DNA of 38,730 bases from Priapulus caudatus (Eukaryota; Priapulida; Priapulimorpha; Priapulimorphida; Priapulidae), in the NCBI RefSeq assembly GCF_000485595.1, contig NW_014577343.1:87270-125999 (forward strand), in the 5' to 3' direction. Position 1 is the stretch's first letter. Each line of letters begins with the position of its first letter. Below, in pieces: positions 9,201 through 21,477 of the stretch. Position numbers and translations under genes: made by a program. The notes beneath the pieces are model-generated. The model worked only from the letters and a program-made list of their open reading frames with translations, did not search any database and was not told where the DNA came from.

Positions 9201-12200
9201 GACGCACGACGACGACGGCAGTGAGTGGGGACACTGACGATAGTTAATCTGGTGCAATAATAACAACACGCGTGCGAGAAATTTCGATTTCTGCTGCTGA
9301 GAGATTAGTTGGAAGTTATGAAATGTTGTATAAGTTACGTAAAAGTTATGTATGTTGATGTTATTAATGGAGTTAGTTCTGTCGGAATTTGCATGTTGTG
9401 GTACTTGCCGGAGGTCAAAGTTTGTGCGTGCGTGGATCCTGCAAACATGTTTAGTGATGGAGTGATGCGTTGGATAATAAATTTAGTTTTCGTTCTTGTT
9501 TCTTGCAGGGAGTTGTCGATGCAAGGACGTGTTCGGTTGCATGATGACGCAGAATATAGTGTAAGCATCACTCGAGTGCTCATAATTTCTAGCAAATAAT
9601 GATTACATGCACTAATTTATGAAGACTAGCAACATTGAGTGCATCTATATTATTTAGAGCTATTGCAGATTTGTATAACATTTTCTCTGTGTGCGTTAGT
9701 GAACGGCGATGCCGGTCGTAAACCTGTCATTAATTAACTTCCAAAATTCATTTCGCTTGCATCATAAAACACAAACTGGATGGCAATTGCATTATTGACA
9801 TTCTATGTCGCATTAGGTATGCACATCTATGTTGTAGTAAAGCATGTTCACTTTATAGTGGTCCAGAAACTCTAGCATTGAGTTCGTTATTAACTCGCCT
9901 CTGAGAACTCATCGTAAATCGTGTAGCGGTTTTGTTGCTAGCATAAATGTAGCATAGTGCCGCTAGCATAAATGTAGCATAGTGCCGCTAGCATAAATGT
10001 AGCATAGTGCCGCTAGCATAAATGTAGCGTAGTGCCGCTAGCATAAATGTAGCGCGATGCGCTGCTGATGCTCAATGTCAGCAAGTAATGTGATCATGAT
10101 GTGATTGGATGATGATGATGAATGTGATGTGAATGTGATGATGAATGAATGTGATGTGAATGTGATGATGGATGAATGTGATGAATGTGATGTGAATGTG
10201 ATGCTGAACATCTGTGACATATTACAGCGGCAAGGAGGGCTTCCACCCGCTGCACTTTTCGTCGTGCAGCCGCAGCGACTACCAGCGCTTCCTGCAGACG
10301 GGTGCGGGAAGCTGCCTGCTCAACCGACCGCGTACGATCGTCGAGGCCGGCCGCGATCACGGCACGTGCGGCAACGGCATCCTCGAGCCGGGAGAGCAGT
10401 GCGACTGCGGCGCGAACCAGGTGAGAAGGGGAGAGATGCATGGACACAACCGAAGGGGAGGGCTGCGTAGTGGGAGGCTGGTGGGGTTTATAGGGGAGAG
10501 TAGTGCGACTGCTGAACCAACCTGATGAGAGCAACGGTGAGCGCCGTGGGTCTATAGGGGGTTGGGAGGCTGGTGGGTTGATAGTTAAAACGGGGAGGTT
10601 GGGGGGTTCATATTGTGGGAGCATGGTTGGGATTGTAAGTAAAACAAGGATGATGAATGAGGAATTGATAGTGTTGATACATGGACTCGAGCGAAGGGGG
10701 AAAGGGGTTGGAAGTGAAATGGGAGGGGGGGGGGGGAGGTCATATTATGGGAGGATAGTTTGGTGTTTAGAACTAAAATAGGGGGGGGGGGTAATATTGT
10801 GAGAGTATGGTTGGGTTTATAAATAAAACAGCAGGGTAGGTGGGTTAGTATTGTGGGTGGATGGTTGAGTTTGTAAGTAAAATGGGAGGGGGTGATGGGT
10901 TAATATTGTGGGAGGATGGTTGGGTTTGTGAGTAAAACAAGCGGGCATGAAGAGTGGATATGGGGAAGTCTAGGGTCTATAGGTTGGCTTATTAATTTTG
11001 TAATATTTATAACATAAACATATTGTTATTACTTATGTTGCTCTTCAGTACAACTACATAACTGACCATGATGTAGAACAGACAATAGTAAATCTAGAAT
11101 CGGTATCTTCTGCTTTTCAGCTGGAATGTGAGAAGAAGGATCCATGTTGTGATGTGTATACGTGCAAGTTACTACCTGAGGCACAGTGCTCTACTGGGCC
11201 CTGTTGCCACCAGTGCAAGGTAACGTAGTTCTCTAATGCTGGCTTATGTTGGAATATTCCTTCTCTGCTGCTTGCTCATGATCAAGTGGGGAACAAAGGC
11301 TTCTATTTCATTAAAATGATTAAACTTAACTCCATTTTATTTTAATAATTCTGCATTTGTAATAGAGTTGATGCTTTGGGTTAGTGTAAGGTCGTCTATA
11401 GCCAAATTCACCCAGCCATGTAGTTCACCACTACGTAGAAAATTCTGGAATAATTTTTATATAATTTTCAAAATGTTGTTTTGACAAAGTGAGTTTGACA
11501 AACTATGTATTCTTATTATATATACTTGTATAATAGTGTCTTATCCAAGTTTTTATGTTACAAATTAAATAGATCTTATCAGGAAATGTTTTTTTTTGTT
11601 AACGTCCGTATTACGTGCGTTGCTACCGCTTGATGGGTACGTGCATTTCTGTGAACAGCTGAAGCCTCGTGGGAGCGCGTGCAGAGAGGCGAGGAGTGAG
11701 TGCGACATAGAGGAGCAGTGTGACGGCGCGGCGGGCCGATGTCCCATGGACTTGTACGTGCAGGACGGCCAGCCGTGCAACCTCGGACGCAACTACTGCC
11801 ACCGCGGGCTGTGTCCATCCCTGACCGCGCAGTGTCGGTCAGTCTGGGGCAAACGTGAGTGAAGGTCATGATCAGTCTCTGGGGGGGGGGGGTCAGGTGA
11901 ATGTCTGACAGCTGAATGTTGGCAATGTCGGTAATGTTGGCAATGTCAGTAATGTTGGCAATGTCGGTAATGTTGGCAATGTCGGTAATGTTGGCAATGT
12001 CGGTAATATTGGCAATGTCGGTAATATTGGCAGTGTCAGTAATGTTGGCAATGTCGGTAATGTTGGCAATGTCGGTAATGTTGGCAGTGTCAGTAATGTT
12101 GGCAATGTCGGTAATGTTGGCAATGTCGGTAATGTTGACAATGTCGGTAATGTTGGCAATGTTGGAATGTTGGCATGTTCGCTCGCGACGACGTAACAGT

Positions 12201-15200
12201 GAGTTGGCTGTAAAACATGGTTGAATTGACCGATACGCCTGAGTGGGATAACCACTCGATTTGCACTCACACCTAGCAATGATTCTTGCTAGGTTGGTGA
12301 GGCTCACACTCTTCAAATGTTGCATTTCGGTGTGCACGTCATAATGTCTTACTTAAAGGCACTTTGTTACTAGGCATAATTTTCAGAACACCATATCGCA
12401 ACATTAATTAGCTCGAGTTATGATTTACATCATTATATATATATAGATATTGTATTAATGTATTTTATATTGTTTTATATTGTTTTATATATACTCGGCA
12501 TTTTGATATTAATTGTCGTATAACATGCTACAGAGTCGATGGTGGGAGACCAGCAGTGCTACAATAGATTCAACCTGCAGGGCAGTGAGATTGGTAACTG
12601 TGGCACCAACAAGCAGCAGCCTGTCAGTTGTGATAAACAGTACGTACTTATAGGCCCAGCTTCTTTCTGCCTGTCAGTGTGTCTGTCTGTCTGTGTGTGT
12701 GTATCTATCTGTCTGTGTGTCTGTCTGTGTGCGTGTATTTTTGTTGGTTGACCGGGCTGTATGTCTGTCTGTCGGTCAGTCAGTTACTTTATTGATCGGT
12801 CAGTTGGTGACTTGATTGGTTGATGGGTGTATCTGTCAGTAGGCAGAATAAATAGAGATCATGAGTAAATAATCTCACATTAGAGATGGATGTTTATGCA
12901 TTTTAATCTTGTAATCTATTTGTGCATCATTTAGAATCATCAGAATGAAGTTAGAAAGAAGGTGCATAAGGATGATGCTCATACACTGTACACAACAAAG
13001 AATTCATATGCAAACATAATTGTCAATGAAGGACAGATGGATGCATACTGCAAATCTTTGTGACAATTTCCATAAGCCATTTCTCCTAAATTAATGACTA
13101 GGAACTGAAAAGGGTGCTATTACTGTGGTGTAGCAGCTTCATGCATTCATATGTTGTTTGTCTAACTCGAGTGTGTGTGTGTGTACTGTAGGCACGTGTT
13201 CTGTGGATTGCTACAGTGTCAGCATGGATCAAGCACGCCTCTTATCCCGGGCCTGAAACACACCTTCTCGAAAACGACCATGTCTGTCGGTGGCCGTGAG
13301 TTTGAGTGCAAGTAAGTATGAAATTTAAGAAGAAACAAAGTGGATGTGGTTGGATGTGAGGCACATAGGGAGCACCTGTAATAAGCCACATATGGAACAC
13401 CTGTAGTAAGCCACATAGGGAACACCTGTAAAGGTGGAAACCTCAACAGGAATCTGTCAGGAATCTCATTGCAGTTGTCACTTATTTCCAGAACTGCCAG
13501 TGGCAAAGACCCTTCAGGAACCAGACACACCGGATTGGTAATGGATGGAACCAAGTGTGCACCTGGAATGGTATGTCACCAGTGTTCTCAAGGCTTAATT
13601 GCATACGACTTGGTTTTCCATTGGTTATCGCTTGTACTGGTGTAGTCACCGCTCAGGAGCCTACTGTACAAGTAGCTGCCCTCCGGCTCTTGTAACTTAA
13701 CTGCTCCTTATTGTTTCAGATGTGCAGCGAGCAGCATTGCGTGAGCGTGAGCTCGGTTGTGACGGAAGACTGTCCAAAGAACAACCATGGCCAGACTTGC
13801 TCAGACCATGGGGTGAGTACGGGGCAGAAAGGACGGAGTAGGTTGCCCTCGTCTGTGCTACCAACTGATCATTGAACCTCGCAGTTTGAATGATTGTTCA
13901 AAATATGTGCTGTGTCCCATGTTTCCTTTGTTGAATGCGCTTAGCCAAACCTTAACTTGAAAAAACACTCATCGAGTCTCATTGAGCAGAAATCAGGGCA
14001 ATCCTGCAGAATAATTTGTGAGGAACAGCAGGAAAATTTAATCTATCTGAACATGATCGCTGTATTCTATCATCGCTGTATCTGCATAGATATATATATG
14101 ATAGGTTTTTTATATATGATATATATATATGATAGGTTTTTGCATTTTTTGCCTGATGACAGCTATAATTAAACTCATGTGCATTTTACTTTGACAGCTC
14201 TGCACCAACAGGGGACAGTGTCACTGCGCTGACATGTGGATGGGCTTCGACTGCAGCATCAAGATCAACGTAACCACGACGACAAGCACAACAGCGCGTC
14301 CATTCCTCTTTGGCATCGACGACTTTGCATCGTACGGGGAGGATGGCGGAAGAAGGCTTATCCGGAAAGGGTGGGACAGTGACAAGGAAACCGTGGCGAC
14401 TCAAGGTGAGAGCATATTGTTAAGAGGACAGTGCAGCCCGGTATGCATTCATGCTGCGAGAGTGCGTGAGTGTGCCAGCGATCATGGCAAGGGGGAAAAT
14501 GTATATTTTTTTTAGTTCATTTAATGTGTTTTTGTCACGTGTTTTTTTAGGCTATTCGTTCGTATTTAGCTTAGCAACTTGTTTTTACTCCGCTACATCA
14601 CTGTGATTAATGGATAGGAAACTATTACTTCACAAGATCAAAAGCTGTGCAAAATACACCCTCTCGAATCCCCGCGGCTGGCATTTGTTCACATCTTTCT
14701 TTTGTGTTTACAGATTTATCGAACTCAGCGGTGACACGCGAACTGATGTTTATTATTCTTGGAGCCGTGGTTGGAGCCGTGCTCGTGGCATTCGCCATCT
14801 TTGCTCTGTGCTACAGGTGGGTTCAACTACTCTACAGTACGAGAAAACCAGCGCTTTGGGATTAACGATATCCTGCAATATACATCAGCTCGTATAACTA
14901 GACAAAAGCGATGCAACACTAGTAATCTATGACAGCGATACCATCTTATAATGTGGTCGTTACCCACTGTGTCTGCTAGCGAAAGCAGACGTGGCGTAGC
15001 TCACCTGCGATGATTGGTACTAACGTTGCTGTGTTTTTGGCACATGTGTAGGAGCAGAAGCAGCATAACATCAGGAGTGAATAATAATTGATTTTTAATT
15101 ATATAATAATCTAATATTATTCACTCCTGAAAACACCGTATCACGTGTTGTGTGAATGTTTGATGCTAACGTTGCAGCGTTGTTGGCACATGTGTAGGAG

Positions 15201-18200
15201 CAGAAGCAGCATAACATCAGGAGTGAATAATAATTGATTTTTAATTATATAATAATCTAATATTATTCACTCCTGAAAACACCGTANNNNNNNNNNAGCG
15301 ACGGTGAGCGCCGTGGGTCTATAGGGGGTTGGGAGGCTGGTGGGGTTGATAGTTAAAACGGGGAGGTTGGGGGTTCATATTGTGGGAGCATGGTTGGGAT
15401 TGTAAGTAAAACAAGGATGATGAATGAGGAATTGATACTATTGATACATGGACTCGAGCGAAGGGGGAAAGGGGTTGGAAGTGAAATTGGAGGGGGGAGG
15501 TCATATTATGGGAGGATAGTTTGGTGTTTAGAACTAAAATAGGGGGGGGGGTAATATTGTGAGAGTATGGTTGGGTTTATAAATAAAACAGCAGGGTAGA
15601 TGGGCTAATATTGTAGGTGGATGGTTGAGTTTGTAAGTAAAATGGGAGGGGGTGATGGGTTAATATTGTGGGAGGATGGTTGGGTTTGTGAGTAAAACAA
15701 GGGGGCATGAAGAGTGGATAGGGGGAAGTCTAGGGTCTATAGGTTGGCTTATTAATTTTGTAATATTTATAACATAAACATATTGTTATTGCTTATGTGG
15801 TTCTTCAGTACAGCTACATAACTGACCATGATGTAGAACAAACAATAGTAAATCTGGAATCGGTATCTTCTGTTTTTCAGCTGGAATGTGAGAAGAAGGA
15901 TCCATGTTGTGATGTGTATACGTGCAAGTTACTACCTGAGGCACAGTGCTCTACTGGGCCCTGTTGCCACCAGTGCAAGGTAACGTAGTTCTCTAATGCT
16001 TGCTTATGTTGGAATATTCCTTCTCTGCTGCTGGCCCATGATCAAGTGGGGAACGAAGGCTTCTATTTCATTAAAATGATTAAATTTAACTCCATTTTAT
16101 TTTAATAATTCTGCATTTGTAATAGAGTTGATGCTTTGGGTTAGTGTAAGGTCGTCTATAGCCATATTCACCCAGCCATGTAGTTCACCACTACGTAGAA
16201 AATTCTGGAATAATTTTTATATAATTTTCAAAATGTTTTTTTGACAAAGTGAGTTTGACAAACTATGTATTCTTATTATATATACTTGTATAATAGTGTC
16301 TTATCCAAGTTTTTATGTTACAAATTAAATAGATCTTATCAGGAAATGTTTTTTTTTGTTAACGCCCGTATTACGTGCGTTGCTACCGCCTGATGGGTAC
16401 GTGCATTTCTGTGAGCAGCTGAAGCCTCGTGGGAGCGCGTGCAGAGAGGCGAGGAGTGAGTGCGACATAGAGGAGCAGTGTGACGGCGCGGCGGGCCGAT
16501 GTCCCATGGACTTGTACGTGCAGGACGGCCAGCCGTGCAACCTCGGACGCAACTACTGCCACCGCGGGCTGTGTCCATCCCTGACCGCGCAGTGTCGGTC
16601 AGTCTGGGGCAAACGTGAGTGAAGGTCTCGATCAGTCTCTGGGGGGGGGGGGTCAGGTGAATGTCTGACAGCTGAATGTTGGCAATGTCGGTAATGTTGG
16701 CAATGTTGGCAATGTCAGTAATGTTGGCAATGTCGGTAATGTTGGCAGTGTCGGTAATGTTGGCAATGTCGGTAATGTTGGCAGTGTCGGTAATGTTGGC
16801 AATGTCGGTAATGTTGGCAGTGTCGGTAATGTTGGCAATGTCGGTAATATTGGCAGTGTCGGTAATGTTGGCAGTGTCGGTAATGTTGACAATGTCGGTA
16901 ATGTTGGCAATGTCGGTAATGTTGGCAATGTTGGTAATGTTGGCAATGTTGGAATGTTGGCATGTTTGCTCGCGACGACGTAACAGTGAGGTGGCTGTAA
17001 AACATGGTTGAATTGACCGATACGCCTGAGTGGGATAACCACTCGATTTGCACTCACACCTAGCAATGATTCTTGCTAGGTTGGTGAGGCTCACATTCTT
17101 CAAATGTTGCATTCCGGTGTGCACGTCATAATGTCTGACTTAAAGGCACTTTGTTACTAGGCATAATTTTCATAACACCATATCGCAACATTAATTAGCT
17201 CGAGTTATGATTTACATCATTATATATATAGATATTGTATTAATGTATTTTATATTGTTTTATGTATACTCGGCATTTTGATATTAATTGTCATATAACA
17301 TGCTACAGAGTCGATGGTGGGAGACCAGCAGTGCTACAATAGATTCAACCTGCAGGGCAGTGAGATTGGTAACTGTGGCACCAACAAGCAGCAGCCTGTC
17401 AGTTGTGATAAACAGTACGTACTTATAGGCCCAGCTGCTTTCTGCCTGTCAGTGTGTCTGTCTGTCTGTGTGTGTGTATCTATCTGTCTGTGTGTCTGTC
17501 TGTGTGCGTGTATTTTTGTTGGTTGACCGGGCTGTATGTCTGTCTGTCGGTCAGTCAGTTACTTTATTGATCGGTCAGTTGGTGACTTGATTGGTTGATG
17601 GGTGTATCTGTCAGTAGGCAGAATAAATAGAGATCATGAGTAAATAATCTCACATTAGAGATGGATGTTTATGCATTTCAATCTTGTAATCTATCTGTGC
17701 ATCATTTAGAATCATCAGAATGTTAGAAAGAAGGTGCATAAGGATGATGCTCATACACTGTACACAGCAAAGAATTCATTTGCAAACATAATTGTCAATG
17801 AAGGACAGATGGATGCATACTGCAAATCTTTGTGATAATTTCCATAAGCCATTTCTCCTAAATTAATGACTAGGAAGTGAAAAGGGTGCTATTACTGTGG
17901 TGTAGCAGCTTCATGCATTCATATGTTGTTTGTCTAACTCGAGTGTGTGTGTGTGTACTGTAGGCACGTGTTCTGTGGATTGCTGCAGTGTCAGCATGGA
18001 TCAAGCACGCCACTTATCCCGGGCCTGAAACACACCTTCTCGAAAACGACCATGTCTGTCGGTGGCCGTGAGTTTGAGTGCAAGTAAGTATGAAATTTAA
18101 GAAGAAACAAAGTGGATGTGGTGGGATGTGAGGCACATAGGGAGCACGGTTATACTGTAGGAAGTCACATAGAAGAAACCTGTATGGTGCTACATAGGGA

Positions 18201-21200
18201 ACACCTGTAATAAGCCACATATGGAACACCTGTAGTAAGCCAGATAGAGAACACCTGTAGTAAGCCACATAGGGAACACCTGTAGTAAGCCACATAGGGA
18301 ACACCTGTATGGTGCTACATAGGGAACACCTGTAGTAAGCCACATAGGGAACACATGTAGTAATTCACATAGGGAACACATGTATGGTGGCACATAGGAT
18401 ACACATGTAGTAAGCCACATAGGGAACACCTGTACTAAGTCACATAGGGAACACATGTAGTAAGCCACATAGGGAACACCTGTAGTAAGTCACATAGGGA
18501 ACACATGTAGTAAGCCACATAGGGAACACCTGTAAGAAACCACATAGGGAACACCTGTAGTAAGCCACATAGGGAACACCTGTAAGAAACCACATAGGGA
18601 ACACCTGTAGTAAGCCACATAGGGAACACCTGTAAGAAACCACATAGGGAACACCTGTAAAGGTGGAAACCTCAACAGGAATCTGTCAGGAATCTCATTG
18701 CAGTTGTCACTTATTTCCAGAACTGCCAGTGGCAAAGACCCTTCAGGAACCAGACACACCGGATTGGTAATGGATGGAACCAAGTGTGCACCTGGAATGG
18801 TATGTCACCAGTGTTCTCAAGGCTTAATTGCATACGACTTGGTTTTCCATGGGTTATTGCTTGTACTGGTGTAGTCACCGCTCAGGAGCCTACTGTACAA
18901 GTAGCTGCCCTCCGGCTCTTGTAACTTAACTGCTCCTTATTGTTTCAGATGTGCAGCGAGCAGCATTGCGTGAGCGTGAGCTCGGTTGTGACGGAAGACT
19001 GTCCAAAGAACAACCATGGCCAGACTTGCTCAGACCATGGGGTGAGTACGGGGCAGAAAGGATGGAGTAGGTTGCCCTTGTCTGTGCTACCAACTGATCA
19101 TTGAACCTCGCAGTTTGAATGATTGTTCAAAATATGTGCTGTGTCCCATGTTTCCTTTGTTGAATGCGCTTAGCCAAACCTTAACTTGAAAAAACACTCA
19201 TCGAGTCTCATTGAGCAGAAATCAGGGCAATCCTGCAGAATAATTTGTGAGGAACAGCAGGAAAATTTAATCTATCTGAACATGATCGCTGTATTGTATC
19301 ATCGCTATATCTGCATAGATATATATATATGATAGGTTTTTGATATATGATATATATATATGATAGGTTTTTGCATTTTTTGCCCGATGACAGCTATAAT
19401 TAAACTCATGTGCATTTTACTTTGACAGCTCTGCACCAACAGGGGACAGTGTCACTGCGCTGACATGTGGATGGGCTTCGACTGCAGCATCAAGATCAAC
19501 GTAACCACGACGACAAGCACAACAGCGCGTCCATTCCTCTTTGGCATCGACGACTTTGCATCGTACGGGGAGGATGGCGGAAGAAGGCTCATCCGGAAAG
19601 GGTGGGACAGTGACAAGGAAACCGTGGCGACTCAAGGTGAGAGCATATTGTTAAGATGACAGTGCAGCCCGGTATGCATTCATGTTGCGAGAGTGCGTGA
19701 GTGTGCCAGCGATCATGGCAAGGGGGAAAATGTATATTTTTTTTAGTTCATTTAATGTGTTTTTGTCACGTGTGTTTTTTTAGGCTATTCGTTCGTATTT
19801 GCATGTCAGTAAGCTTAGCAACTTGTTTTTACTCTGCTACATCGCTGTGATTAATGGATAGGAAACTGTTACTTCACAAGATCAAAAGCTGTGCAAAATA
19901 TACCCTCTCGAATCCCCGCGGCTGGCATTTGTTCACATCTTTCTTTTGTGTTTACAGATTTGTCGAACTCAGCGGTGACACGCGAACTGATGTTTATTAT
20001 TCTTGGAGCCGTGGTTGGAGCCGTGCTCGTGGCATTCGCCATCTTTGCTCTGTGCTACAGGTGGGTTCAACTACTCTACAGTACGAGAAAACCAGCGCTT
20101 TGGGATTAACGATATCCTGCAATACATCAACTCGTATGACTAGACAAAAGCGACGCAACACTCGTAATCTACGACAGTGATGCCATCTTATAATGTTAAA
20201 GTGGTTGTTACCCACTGTGTCTGCTAGCGAAAGCAGATGTGACCTATCTCACCTGCGATGATTGGTGCTAATGTTGCTGTGTTGTTGGCGCATGTGTAGG
20301 AGCAGAAGCAGCATAACATCAGGAGTGAATAATAATAGATTTTTAATTATATAATAATCTGTTATTAGTGGGGCGGATATGTGTCTGAGGTGTGCACTTA
20401 TTATTCACTCCTGATAACATCGTATCTCGCATTGTGTGAATGGTTAATGCTAATGTTGCTGCGTTGTTGGCGCGTGTTGTAGGAGAAGAAGCAACATAAC
20501 GCCGTGGAACAAGAAGAAGCTGCCGATGAAGACGAAGCCATTGAGTGACTGCGACTCAGAGTCGCTCGCTAACAGAATCATCACGTTCGGCAGCATGCCG
20601 TCCTACAGGTACAGTGGTGATGCTGTCTGCTGTCACCGTTGTCATAGTGATGCTGTCATCATTGTCATAGTGATGCTGTCATCATTGTCATAGTGATGCT
20701 GTCACCATTGTCATGGTGATGCCTTGACCTTTGCTGTAGTGATGGTGTAACGTTTGTCATAGTGATGGTATCATCGTACAGGTACGGTGATGTTGTCTGT
20801 TGTCATTGTACATCTATTATTATTTCGGCATGATCGTTTCGGCAAAGGTACTGTGTTTCTCACGCCGTGCTACCGTCTTTCTTCCACGCACGCACAGAGA
20901 GAGCAAGATCCTCGAAAACCGCAAGAAGAAGGGCAAGGGGAAGGGCAAGACGTCGGCGGGGGAGGGCGGCGGCGGCGGCGAAGAGGACGCGTCCGTGATG
21001 AGGCTGCGGGAGAACATCGTCAGCGACCTGTGCCGCATCCCGGAGAAGGGCATCCTCAAGAAGGCGACGCTCGAGCGGCAGCAGCAGCAGCAGCAGCAGG
21101 AGGACGGCTCCCTGCGCTCGCTCGCCTCACAGCGGTCTCAGGCGTCTCAGGCCGGCTCGCTCGCGTCTCAGCAGTCTCAGTCGCAGCACGGGTCGCTCGG

Positions 21201-21442
21201 CTCGCAGCGCTCCCAGCGTTCCAACGCCTCGCACCGCTCGCAGGGGTCCGCCGCGTCGCAGGGGTCGCCCTGCAGGTTGCAGGGATCACAGGGGTCACCG
21301 TACAGGTCACAGGGGTCGCAGGGGTCGCCGTATCGCACGCCGGGGACTGCCGCCAGCACGAGGGGCACGATGGAGAGGCATCCGGACGAGTATCTCGATC
21401 GAGAGAGTCAGAGCTCCAGCGACATAGGTATGACTTATAGAC

Positions 21443-21477
<35 letters not shown>

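Larger units (their letters stand above)
10531..15286. repeat. Duplicated block, copy A (ADAM exons 9-16)
   Basis: This block aligns almost base for base with 15297-20425, introns included, and ends exactly at a 10-N gap. Coding differences between copies are few and silent; intronic differences are scattered substitutions plus repeat-number changes. An assembled second haplotype explains this better than an old tandem duplication. Confidence 0.9.
15297..20425. repeat. Duplicated block, copy B (ADAM exons 9-16)
   Basis: It starts immediately after the N gap at the position equivalent to about 10531. It is longer than copy A, mainly because the 25-bp minisatellite at 18180-18650 is expanded and the inverted-repeat element at 20319 is longer. 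It continues into the only intact tail exons. Confidence 0.9.

Noticed and set aside
8806..9237. 143-residue open frame starting before exon 6
   Set aside because: Only 9048-9220 shows homology and correct phase; the first part is GT-rich intron.
11579..12337. 252-residue minus-strand frame with NITDIA repeats, and its partner at 16339-17124
   Set aside because: It comes from an 18-bp minisatellite plus the reverse of ADAM exon 10; the + strand exon is clearly the real one.
10531..20425. Two separate ADAM genes or a double-domain ADAM
   Set aside because: The second block has no prodomain or protease exons, introns are nearly identical, and an N gap separates the copies.
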